NCBI GenBank assembly: GCA_021464415.1
Contig: CM038471.1
Location: 32,523,234-32,587,233 of the forward strand
Reading direction: 5' to 3'
Source of the DNA: Lonicera japonica
Lineage: Eukaryota; Streptophyta; Magnoliopsida; Dipsacales; Caprifoliaceae
Length of the DNA stretch: 64,000 nt
This document shows positions 48,841-60,234 of the stretch, in pieces. Made by a program: the position numbers and the translations under genes. The notes beneath the pieces are model-generated. The model saw only the letters and a list, made by a program, of their open reading frames with translations. It ran no database searches and had not been told where the DNA came from. The first letter of the stretch is position 1; the number at the start of each line of letters is the position of its first letter.

Positions 48841-51109
48841 CCAAGGAGCATGTTGTGGGTTAGTATAGCACGGGTCCAAAGTTGAGGGAGAATGACTTAG
48901 ATATTCATGGCTTATTTACTGAGTAAGATTTAATATATGTGTTCTTCAATTTGACATATATCTACCCCCATTCCTCATTTCTTCCCTAGAGAAACCAAAA
49001 GAGGGGATAATATTTTTATGCCTTTTTCTATATTTAGTCGACTACTTGACTCGAGCCAAATCATTCTAACTCTTTCTTTTTTTTCCTTTTGAGAAAAAAC
49101 TTTCTAATGACATATTAATGATTACTTGTTGACCAATGGATCGAGTACGTTTCAATGTTTTGTCATCTTCTATTTCCCCCCTTGTTGGAGCCCTAGTTTC
49201 AAAGTTTATGCCTACTCAATGTCGTTCTGAAGGCATAAATCTGTATAGTGTTAACATTTTCGAAATAGTAATGTAAAGATTTATAAATGAAATCGCGTAA
49301 AGGACATGGATTCATATTCAGGTATAGACAGTGTATAAAACAGTACAACACAATAAAAAAATGTAGGAAACAAGAAGACCTATAATCAAGGGGTCATTCA
49401 CAAGTGGGGCAAATAGAAAGCTAAACAAAGTGTTTAAGTCCAAACATAACAAACCTGAGCAACATCTCACAACCCTTTAATCCTACTACACTATTGTGTA
49501 CAGACCTATGATCAGCACTGTCTTGAAGAAAATTACTACAGTTTAAGACTTTAAGCTATATTAATTGTAAATTTTATTTCCTTGTTTTTTTAGCTTATAT
49601 CTTTATTTCTTATTGGCTAATACTTCCTGTAAATGCAGCTACGTCCCAAATCATGTGTTGGTAATAATAGATGTCCAACCTAAGGAGCTGGGAATACTCA
49701 CTAAAGCTTACTGTGCAGTTAAAGAAGTTAAGGAGGTAAGACTATTGTCGTCGCTAGCTTTTCATCTACCTATTGTGCCTGATTGAACACATACAATTTA
49801 TCCAATGTGAATAAAATATAGTTTTCTATGACGTGTTAATAAAATCTAATTTTTTCCATTGTCATCATGTTGCCTGCTTATATGGTCATAGAATGCTACT
49901 CAAAAAAGCCAGAAGAATTTTGTTCATGTTCCTTCAGAAATTGCTGCTCATGAAGTGGAGGAAATTGGTAATCCATGATATGAAAATCATATTTTTCAGT
50001 GACCCCCTACCCCCACTCTTTTCTCTCTCCATCATGCTCAGAAAAAAGATGATGCTGTCAACAGGAGTTGAGCACTTGCTGAGGAATGTAAAGGATACAA
50101 AGATCAGCACGCTCACAACAGAGGCATGTGTTCTTTCATTCTTTGCCTTTATTATGTGTTTGGTAAACAATTTAGAAAAATATTGAAAACATTACTAGTT
50201 TTATGAGAAGTTGGAAAAGATGTGAGTGATTTGATGAATGTTTTATTACTTTTTGGGTTTTCCATGGAATAAAATTTTTTAGGCAGTAGGTAAGAAAATC
50301 TTGATGTGGAAAACAAGGAAAAGGTGGAGATATATAATATCAAATAGTTATTATTTGATCAATATTTATTATTTGATTTGATTATCAAAAGGGAAAGAAA
50401 TGAATGTTAGTTATTTTTTGTCCAACATACACAGGTCACTGGGAAGCTTACATCTTTGAAGGGTTTAGATGCACGGTTACAAGAGATATGTGGGTACCTC
50501 AATCTAGTTATTAATGGAAAGCTTCCATTAAATCATGAGATTCTATACCATTTGCAGGACCCTTTCATCTGTATATGTACATATATAATATCTGATATTG
50601 CATGTATACCACTCCACATATGAGAGTATTAAGTTCTTCAATTTTTTACTAAAAATATTGTTACCACTAAAACTAAATTTTGCCGCTGAGTTCTGCATAT
50701 GGATGAAGTTTAGTATTTCTAAGTTCTTTAACAGTGCCACCCCTTCCCCCCATGTCGATGTCATTTTTAACCCCATTATATTCATACATAGACCTCAAAT
50801 ATGCCTTTATTATATTTCTACTCTGTATCAATATTTTGGCTGATCCTTTATTGGCTTTGATTTTTGTTAAAATTACATGATGTATTTAATCTTCTTCCTA
50901 ATCTCAACGTGGTCGAGTTAATTAAGGCACTTGCAGGTAAAGCAATGAAGCTAGCATAATTCTTTTGCATGTTACTTGGTTAAATTGTCATCTTGTACAT
51001 TTCTTATTGTTACCTGTTATTTGTGCAGTGAAATTGAACGACTAGATATTGGTATATCTTTCGTCCCTGATCTGAAGTGACAGCTTTCTACAACCTGATC
51101 AATAACAAG
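48841..51109 (+). pseudogene. Captured fragment of the 26S proteasome subunit RPN8 gene
   Basis: Seven exon pieces encode consecutive parts of RPN8 (26S proteasome lid, MPN domain protein): 48841-48922 (AKEHVVG, then PKLRENDLDIHGLF), 49639-49735 ([19 protein letters not shown]), 49892-49967 (NATQKSQKNFVHVPSEIAAH), 50065-50123 (GVEHLLRNVKDTKISTL), 50435 to about 50559 ([18 protein letters not shown]), about 50878-50936 (DVFNLLPNLNVVELIK) and 51029-51109. Most splice sites and phases are kept, including a GC donor after 50123. The first exon has TAG in place of a Trp, exon 5 lacks a donor and exon 7 has stops, so it is dead as a protein gene. The first MPN-domain exons and the C-terminal tail are absent. 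Confidence 0.9.
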
Positions 51110-51423
51110 GTCACACTCTTTTGCTAACACAAAATGTTTATATCGCTATACAAACTTCAAGACCCTGTTTGGTTCGCGGATGGATACTTTTTACTTGGTT
51201 GTGTTTGATTGATTGTGTAATTTTTTTTTTACATGGTAAAAGAAAATTGGGGTTTTTTTGCATACATGGAAAATGAGAAAATTAAGCTAAATGGGAAAAT
51301 AATATACGTACATATATATTAACTATATACGTGTATATATATATATATATATTTGAATAAAGGTTCTTAATGGGAAAATAATATAGGACTTTTCCCCACT
51401 CATACACCCCCTTAAACTTATAA

Positions 51424-52149
<726 letters not shown>

Positions 52150-52756
52150 TAGCTCATGATCCTTCACCCTGCAGCTTTTTTCTACTAGCAATTTTTGGTT
52201 CAGTTTTTTGGGATTTTTATTCAGTATCTGGCAGTTACTTAGCTTCTATGGTTGGCTACGTGCTTCACATTATAGCAGCCACAATTTTATGTATAGGCAG
52301 TCTACTTTATTGGTTTCTACCTTAGTTTTTTTGGTAAAAGTTGTATTGGTTGGGTTAATTGCATCATGGACTTCTAGGAAATTTAGTTAGTCCATTTTGC
52401 AAATGTTCTTCTAGTATAGACTCTTCTAAGCATTTTTTATGAAACTTTTGGGAGTGGGCGTATACACTTTCCATCTTGTATATTTTTCTGGTTATTTATG
52501 ATATGCCCTCTAATGCTTTAGTTTGGGGTTAGAGATTTCTCCAAAAAAGAAAAAGAATTTTTTTTGCTTATGAGGTGTAATTGCCAGATTTATGGTATTA
52601 ATAAATTTGCTTGATTTTTGGTTTTAATAAAATTTCTTGATTTTTGTTGGAATTATTGGTATATAGTTCTTGAATTGTTGTAGCTATATAAATATATATG
52701 ATAATTTTTAGGAAATCAAATTTTCAAAAATAATTTTTTTTATATTATTTTATAAA

Positions 52757-53100
52757 TTGTCACGGTTTAAAACCGTGACAATTCATAGCTCCAGCAGCAC
52801 TGCACAAAAAGCAATATTTCCTAATAGCAATATTCAAAAGACTATTGTCTCGGTCCTAAACCGATACATATTTTTATCTTGTGACGGTCTTAAACCGATA
52901 CAACCTGTTAACATTGTCACGGTTACAACCGTGACAAAGGTACCCTTTAGCGTGCAAGACATCCCCTTAGAGGACCGTGACAATTGTATATTGTCACGGT
53001 TTTGAACCGAAATAGTTGTCTTTGTCACGCCCTTATTTGTCACGGACTTTAGCCGTGACAAAGGGCCTTTGTGACGGTTTAAAACCGTGACAATTCGGGC
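52757..53100. repeat. CACTA right subterminal repeat array
   Basis: At least seven copies of TTGTCACGGTTTAAAACCGTG-like units in both orientations, ending 14 bp before the right terminus. Confidence 0.85.
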
Positions 53101-53275
53101 ATTTTGGTGTAGTGCTATCTGGCTATGCAGGATCCATCTGCATATGAGTGAAATAATAAGGAAAGACGGAAAATTAGAGAGAACGGCAAGGCTTCCGCGC
53201 TTGAGAGAAGAGAGAAAGAGAGCTAGAGAAAGAAAGAGAAAGGAGAGAATGAGGTGGAATGAGCTCAGCAAGGGG

Positions 53276-53359
53276 TTTATATACTGGTTCAGTTTGTCGC
53301 GCGACAAATAGGCTTTTTGTCGCGCGACAAACACCTTTCCACCTAGCTGTCGCGCGACA
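53276..53359 (-). promoter_or_regulatory. Antisense promoter with three perfect palindromes
   Basis: On the minus strand TATATAAA (53276-53283) lies about 130 bp before the ATG of antisense ORF 1, with a CT-rich leader between. Just upstream are TTTGTCGCGCGACAAA at 53293-53308 and 53316-53331 (perfect 16-bp palindromes) and TGTCGCGCGACA at 53348-53359. The same boxes sit upstream of the LTR TATA box. Confidence 0.75.
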
Positions 53360-54180
53360 TTTGGTCCCTTCCCGTGTTTTTTTGACCTTTGTCTCATTTT
53401 TGTCTCCTGCAGGAACACTTCAGAGAAACAGTTTTCGAAAAACTTTTCTAAATACCCCACACCCATGATAAAATTCAAGGAAAAGACTTCCAAGTCATCT
53501 CTCCAAAATGCGATAACAAAATACAAACGGTTAGAGTAATCTTTCATCTCCCAAGAAGGACCAAGACCATCAATGAGAAAAAGGAAATATCAGAATAAGA
53601 CGGGAATAGGAAAAATTGAAAAAGTAAAAAAGAGAAGGAACCCGCATGAGCGCCCAGAGCGAGCGAGAGAAACAGAAATGTAGAGTGACAGGGAGAGCCA
53701 CACCAAAAGTGACAGCTAGGCCAAAAACCAGCTCATGGCTTCGTTTTGGGTGAGTAAGGCTCCTGATCACGGCAAAGGGACAAAAAAGACTCGTGGTCAA
53801 AAACAGAGAAGGCCAGGAAAAGTCTTTCCCAAAGAGACGAAGAAATAAGGGCATCGAAAAAGAGAAAAAGATGTGGGCCCACCAAAAGTGAGAACTAAAG
53901 ATACCAGAGATCAGATATTGACCTTTCAAATTTTCTTTTCAGCACGATACAAAAGAGATGATTTGGGAGAGTAAAACCTTCGAATCATCACTCCGTAAAG
54001 AGCAGAAGAAATCCGAAAACTGCTTTCTGAGAGAAGTATCCTCACCCGAGAAAAACTTAAAGAGTAAAATTTCAGAAAAACATGGGAAAAAAGACATTCG
54101 GATAAAGTTTAAACTCCCGAGAAACTCTTTTCACCCTCGCAAAACTTCTATTTCTCTCACTCTAGCAGTCTAAGAGAGAC
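53360..54180. other. Retrotransposon 3' region without recognisable gene
   Basis: Part of the Tat-type element beyond the antisense promoter. Open frames on both strands are purine- or pyrimidine-biased and without domains. Confidence 0.5.
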
Positions 54181-54189
54181 AACCAAATT

Positions 54190-55060
54190 CACCAGAGTAC
54201 AACACAAGCCCTCCTATAGGCAAATCACGAGCATAAACCCTCGCCAGAGGCAAAAGTACTCACAAAAAAGCCCTCCCAGAGGCAATTTTCTCTCTTTTTA
54301 CAGATCAAAGCCCTCCTAGAGAGGCACAGTGGAGCAATGGTAGTCTTCCCACTTGAGACGAGAAGATCAAAAGCCCTCCTAGAGAGGCAAGTGGAGCAAT
54401 GGTAGTCCTCCCATATTAGGCGAGAAGAACAAAAGCCCTCCTAGAGAGGCACAATGGAGCAATAGTAGTCCTCCCACCTGAGGAAAGAAGATCAAAAGCC
54501 CTCCCAGAGAGGCAAAGTGTAGCAATGGTAGTCCTCCCACATGAGGCGAGAAGAACAAAAGTCCTTCCATCTGAGGCAAGTGGGGCAAATAAAAGCCCTC
54601 CCAGAGAGGCACAGTGAAGCAATGGTAGTCCTCCCACCTGAGGCGAGAAGATCAAAAGCCCTCCCAGAGAGGCAAAGTGTAGCAATGGTAGTCCTCCCAC
54701 ATGAGGCGAGAAGAATAAAAGTCCTCCCATCTGAGGCAAGTGGAGCAAATAAAAGCCCTCCCAGAGAGGCACAGTGGAGCAATGGTAGTCCTCCCACCTG
54801 AGGCGAGAAGATCAAAAGCCCTCCCAGAGAGGCAAATTGTAGCAATGGTAGTCCTCCCATATGAGGCAAGAAGAACAAAAGCCCTCCCAGAGAGGCACAG
54901 TGGAGCGATGGTAGTCCTTCCACCTGAGGCGAAAAGATCAAAGTCCTCCCATCTGAGGCAAGTGGAGCAAATAAAAGCCCTCGAAAAAGGCAATGAGGTA
55001 ACAAAAGCCCTCTCCGGAGGCAAAAACCAAACACAAGCTCTCTCCAGTAGCATTCACGAG
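54190..55060. repeat. 62-63-bp repeat array with 36-bp subunits near the right LTR
   Basis: Units built on AAAAGCCCTCCCAGAGAGGCA, then GTGGAGCAATGGTAGTCCTC and CCACCTGAGGCGAGAAGA recur every 62-63 bp (for example from 54368, 54430, 54493 and 54556), interspersed with shorter units of about 36 bp. The 63-bp period keeps frames open on both strands, which explains the long but meaningless frames here. Simpler GCCCTC-GAGGC phrases extend on either side. Confidence 0.9.
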
Positions 55061-55171
55061 CACCTTTTTTGCATACACACACTTTTTTAGAGTTCTTGCG
55101 GGAGCCATGGACCACGGTCTCTTCCAGTCGCCTCAATTCCTTACAAGCAAGGAGCTTGAGTTGAGAGGGTC

Positions 55172-56704
55172 TGTAGACACCCCAATCCGTGACCCCCGTA
55201 AAAACCCTAACGACCTTCAAAAAGTACTATTTTTGGAGTTCAGGACCCACCCGAACACCCGAAACTGCCCTAAAAAGGATTGTTGGCCAAACAAACCTAT
55301 TTTTAAGAGAAATTGTCGCACGACAAATCAGTATGTCGCGCTACAATCTACCTTTTGTCGCACGACAAACCCTTCTGACACCAGACCATCCACTCTCTGA
55401 CACATCAGTCTGTCAGAAACATCACTTCAGCCGCTTGTCGCGCGACATGGTACACACTATCGCGCGACACATGCCCTTTATGGGGAAGTGTCGCGCGACA
55501 TACTCTTCCCACCACTATAAATAGGCCAACACCCGCAAGGGTTCAGGGGCAGCAACTTGGGAGCTAAGAATTCTTAGTTTTAAATCTGATTTTCTGTTCT
55601 TTTATCAAGTATTTTCTACTATCGTTTTATCTCTAAAGAATTATCGAATCTATTCTCAACACTCGACGCGTCTCGTTTCTGGAATCGAATTCTCAGAAAT
55701 ATCTGAAGAAAGAAAAGATCATTATCGCCGGAGATCTCTCTGCCGTATTATATTTTCTTTCTTATTATTATTATTCTCGTCGGAAAGGTAAAGAAAATCT
55801 CTTCTAATATTTAAATTAGGTGTCTGTGTACTCGTATTACTTCCATTGTTCTGTCCACGTTTTATTTGAATAAACTTATTGCCAAGTTATAAATAGTTTA
55901 CTGTTTCAAAACAAAGGACCCTGATAAAATCATTGACAAAACCAGAAGAGTAAGTATATTATCATTTGGACAAAATTCTGTTTTCTAAACCCAGACTAGT
56001 AAAACTTACTTAGGAGTTAAAAACCTGGTATATCCTATCTATTTCATAGACTGTGATATGTCTGGTAGGACTCCCCTTAAGAGTTCTAATTCCATATTAA
56101 ATTAGTCTCGATACAGGATTCAAACTTTTCCAAAAGAAGTTGAAACCCGAGAAAACCGTTATTATCTGAGAAATAAAACGGGAAACTCTCCCTGAAACAA
56201 CCTTTTGTCACTTGTATTTACATCTTCCAAAACAAAACACTGGATTTCGGAACACAAATGTTTTTATCCCTTTCCTCGCTTTTCCCAGAAATTTGGGTTT
56301 TTTCACTTGGAAAGTAGTAGACTGTCAGTAAAAGCATCCAAGTTTTTCAACATAAAATAAACATATAAAGACCACTAGAGACCGAAAGGGCGGAATGGGT
56401 GCTTAACACCTTCCCAATCCGTAACATCATTTTCGAACCCTATAGAATCCTGGTTTCGTAGACAAACGTGTAAAGAAAGGCTAATCTGTAGTCTTTCCTC
56501 TTACACAACTATTTTGTCTGTTTTCTCGTAAAACGTACTGGCGAATCTGAAGGAACCCTCTTGCATCTAGAAATAGGATAGAGGGACACCCAATATTGGA
56601 TTATCAACACGACGAAGGAAATGGAACGACGGAATCCTTTTCGATGTTTCAGACGCCCATGAATGAGAGCGAGACCCGGGGGGTCGCATTTGCGGATTCT
56701 CACA
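55172..56704 (+). repeat. 3' LTR of the Tat-type element
   Basis: Collinear with the 5' LTR. The palindromic boxes are better kept here: perfect TGTCGCGCGACA at 55436-55447 and 55489-55500, with degenerate copies around 55310, 55335, 55358 and 55460. The TATA box TATAAATA is at 55515-55522. The short purine stretch just upstream (GAGTTGAGAGGG) is a weak polypurine-tract candidate. Confidence 0.9.
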
Positions 56705-56709
56705 ACCTC

Positions 56710-58870
56710 GTATAGCACCACCACCTAGCCCACCTCCACCATCATTATTAGCATCATCATCATCATTCCCTCCGTCGTCATCGTTGTCTTCACTTGAGAA
56801 AACTGTAAGTCTTTAAGGTTGCTTACGACGGAAACCACCCTCCATCTCTTCCTCGCTATTTTGAATACCCTCATCCAATACCCACTCATCCAATATATCA
56901 CCATCATCAAATATATTATTTAGGTTGACTAGGTTATAATAATCGTCTGCATCACTTATGTACGTCAAATTTCTAACTTTGAGGCGCATATTGCAGTGCA
57001 CATACACTAGTTTATATAACTTTGTCATTACTAACTGATTGCGAAGTTTTGCATGAATTATTGACCATGTACTCCATCTTCTTTCACAACCAGAAGATGA
57101 ACATGTTTGACTTAGGATTCTTATGGCAATGCGCGTGAGGTTAAGAGTCGATTCATCATAGTTATACCACCATTCAGTTACATAAAAATAAGTATAAGTA
57201 AAAAAAATATATAAGTATTACTATTATCACATTGCATATGCTTATAATATTATGTTTAATTTAAATAGGTAATTTAGATAGTAATATCGGGAAAAAGACC
57301 TTTTCACTGCTTTTTTTATAAAAATTGATCCAAACTCTCCATTAGGATTAACAAATTATCTGATCTCATTCATTACTTGCACTTCTTTTTTTTAAGTCAG
57401 GTTCCAATCTTTTGATAGCCTCTTTTATTCCAGTTCTTATTTCTTAGTCACTTGAAATATTGCCTTCATATTGAAACATTGGATTCAAAAAATATGTTGC
57501 GATAAGATAAAATAAGTATATGTTAATAATTATAAATTTCATTGAGCATATAAAAAGTATTTAAACTTAAAAATAGAAGTACCTACTGCATGTAATTGAC
57601 AATCCCATCTATTTTCAATCACATTCTAGTACTTTTTCCAATTGCTAACGTTGTCTTTTATGCTAAGTTTAACCATAGCCATTCATTAGATATAACAGAA
57701 AGTGTAGGCTTTTTATCTTGATCAACCACCTTTAAAAGCAGCACCATAGTTCCATGACCAACATAACTTCAGTTACTCGTTGCCAAAATCGATCGGTTAA
57801 AATTAAATCAACGACCTTCGATGCTACCCCCTTTGGTTCTTTTCTCGATTGAATTCAACACATTCACTTATTGTGTACATTCTCTTTAATTCAATTTGAT
57901 GTTGTATAAGACTTTCAAGGGCAATATATTCAGTTGCGAATCTTGTAATGCCCGATCTTAACTATTCTCTATCATTGGTATACTGCTTCATTAGATTCAC
58001 AATTTTTTGACTATTATAAATGAAAAATGTGATCAGCATGGCTTCATTCAATGTAGATTTAATGGATTTCATGTTGCCTATGTCTTCAAGCATTAAATCT
58101 AAACAATGAGCATCACAGGGAGACCAAAATAAGTGCTTTCTCTGGTCTATTAACAACTTGCCAGCTGCTTTGAAGTTGGGCTCGTTGTGAGTTACGACTT
58201 GTACGACATTGCTCTCCCTAATTTCTTCTACCACTTTATCCATAAATGAAAAGATATAATTAGCATTCTTGATTTTATTTATTGTGTCTATTGAGGTGTG
58301 GTATATCATGTTTCGGTCTGAATAAATCATGAAGTTAATAATTGGTTTATTTGTTCTTGAACTCCATCCATCACACATAATAATGCAACCATATTCGGGC
58401 CATTTTGCTTTAAGAGTATTGATATAAGCCTCAGTCTCTTATACCTCCTCATTCAAGTACACCCCACCAATTTAATAACCCGAAGGACTTTTAATCATGG
58501 GGCCAACCTTATTAATTATATCAATCATTGTTTAATAATAAGGTCCACTATCAACTGCATTGATTGGAATTGTATTAAAGTGAAAAAAATTTGCTTATAG
58601 CCTTCCCTACTTTCTTTACGCCATTAGCCAAGAACATTCCCTTCATCGTTTTCTTATAAGCTTTTTTAGGTTTGAACATGTGTGAATCAATTCCAATTAA
58701 TGGCGTATTGACTCATTCCTTAACTGATTAAGTTCTTAATACTTGTGGTCGCTTAATTACTCCCAGAAATAAATGGTCGTGATCTTGAAACATAATATCT
58801 CCATTTATCTTCTGCTAGGAGCGCCATTTGTCTCATTTCTTTGATTGCTTTTTTAAGATGTAATCTTTTA
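56710..58870 (-). pseudogene. hAT-like element 2, transposase part (DUF659 and hAT dimerisation)
   Basis: Read on the minus strand from about 58870, broken frames give HLKKAIKEMRQMALLAEDK and then a DUF659 domain. That domain contains VGPMIKSPSGY, YINTLKAKWPEYGCI and, in the open stretch 58378-57962, MCDGWSSRTNKPIINFMIYS, VVQVVTHNEPNFKAAGK and WSPCDAHCLDLMLEDIG. Near 57100 is the hAT C-terminal dimerisation motif CERRWSTWSIIHAKLRNQL, then an acidic DDDDAN-type tail that continues across the Tat insertion at 32753. The DUF659 Asp residues are present but stops and shifts abound. The BED zinc finger and the 5' end were not found. Confidence 0.85.
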
Positions 58871-58952
58871 TGTGTTCTTATTTCTTATGATATGTATTAA
58901 GTTATATTGTACTACTCCTATTCCTCCCTAACCCTCCTCTTCCGACCCCCTT

Positions 58953-59002
58953 AATATATATATATATATATATATTATTATTATTATTATTATTATTATT
59001 AT
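58953..59002. repeat. AT and TTA microsatellite
   Basis: An AT dinucleotide run of about 22 bp followed by about ten TTA units. Confidence 0.9.
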
Positions 59003-59190
59003 CAGTTGGTAGCTAAAAGACAAAAGCGCCTCGAATATTGAAGATTCCCACGAGAAGCATATTGTATTGGCCAACAAAAGTTGTATAATTATTTTGCTTT
59101 GTACTGTTTACTTTTTTAAAGTTGTATGCTTTTGTAAAAGTTGATTGTACGTTTGTTGATGTAAAATTCCAAGTCTTTTGTTTGCTTGTA

Positions 59191-60225
59191 GGGTGCAGGT
59201 AAAAGCACCTTTGGAAATCAATTTAAACACCCATTTTTTAGGCACGCGTATTTAAATTTTATTTTTACAAGAGCACCCGTAATAGTTAGAGCACCCTACT
59301 AGAATCGTGCATTTATTTAACAAATCAACTTATTTGCAATCAACTTCACAGTCGCTCAAGATGAATTTTGTTGTAGAATTTTCTTAGATCATGATGCTTT
59401 ACATATAGTTTTTCTAGGATGCTACTAAGCTCACCTGAGTACCTGCCATATCAATCATATTTCCATTGGATAACCGTTCATCAACAACTTTTTCACTGTC
59501 AAATATGACAAATCCAAAACCCCGAGAACGATTGATCTCATGATCGCGTATAATCTAGTGCTCACGCACTGCTCTGTACTTGGAGAAGAAATTCTTGAGC
59601 TCATCTGAACAATTAAACATTCTCGAGCGTGGATATTTGCCACTATAATTATTATAAAGAAAAAAAAAAGAAAGGAGAAGGCATAGTACTCTTAGGCCAT
59701 AGCCATATTTTAACAACATGAATGATGTACATTCAGTGACTACAGTTGGTACCGACGAATATCTTCTTTGTTTTAAAATCCTTTGATTGAGAATTCCTTT
59801 TTGGAATGGTTATTTTGATCTTAACCTACCCTCTCAAAAATTCAAGGCCCATTATGAATCAATAAAGACAGAAACTATTTGGACATACAAAAATAGTTGA
59901 GACTTAAAAGAGCAACTCCATTAGCAAAAGAAAAGGAGGGGAAAAAAACTATACATGTTTTCCATTGAAGATGTGGATATCCTCGATGACAGCATCTACT
60001 ACGGAAGGACGTATGAAAGTAAGATAAGTGATGTTGTGCTGCTCAAGGAATTATGAGAAATAAGTGTAGTAGGCAATAAATAGAAGGGTGAGAAGAAAAC
60101 CTTTCAAAATATTAGTTTTTGAAATATGAGGGTGCCTTTAAAATATAACTTTTACTTAAATGGTTTATTTTTAAAATAAAAAAGGGTGTTTAAACTGAAT
60201 TTTAAGGGTGCTTTTACCAGCACCC
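59191..60225. mobile_element. Mutator-like element carrying a gene fragment (Pack-MULE), 9-bp TSD
   Basis: The termini GGGTGCAGGTAAAAGCACC (left) and GGGTGCTGGTAAAAGCACC (right, reverse complement) extend as weaker inverted repeats for over 100 bp. A perfect 9-bp duplication TTGCTTGTA (59182-59190 and 60226-60234) is diagnostic of Mutator-like transposition. No transposase is present. The minus strand carries fragments of an RNA-binding protein gene, so this fits a Pack-MULE. Confidence 0.85.
59440..60060 (-). pseudogene. Captured hnRNP-like RRM gene fragment
   Basis: On the minus strand, 60060 to about 59960 encodes SVVDAVIEDIHIFNGKH, the end of a first RRM as in plant hnRNP A/B-like proteins. 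The segment 59640-59445 encodes SDELKNFFSKYRAVREH, a stop, then IIRDHEINRSRGFGFVIFDS (RNP1 motif RGFGFVIF) and EKVVDERLSNGNMIDMAG of the second RRM. The intervening part corresponds to an intron and linker. The stop and missing ends make it non-coding. RRM proteins of this type bind mRNA in the nucleus. Confidence 0.8.
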
Positions 60226-60234
60226 TTGCTTGTA

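Noticed and set aside
52834..53547. A 237-codon frame spanning the CACTA right end
   Set aside because: It crosses a transposon border and the palindromic promoter region, so it cannot be an evolved gene.
54190..55060. CRISPR-like array
   Set aside because: The DNA is plant nuclear; units are contiguous and degenerate without unique spacers.
54379..55220. Long Gly/Leu-rich frames on the minus strand
   Set aside because: They are translations of the 63-bp tandem array and exist in several frames at once.
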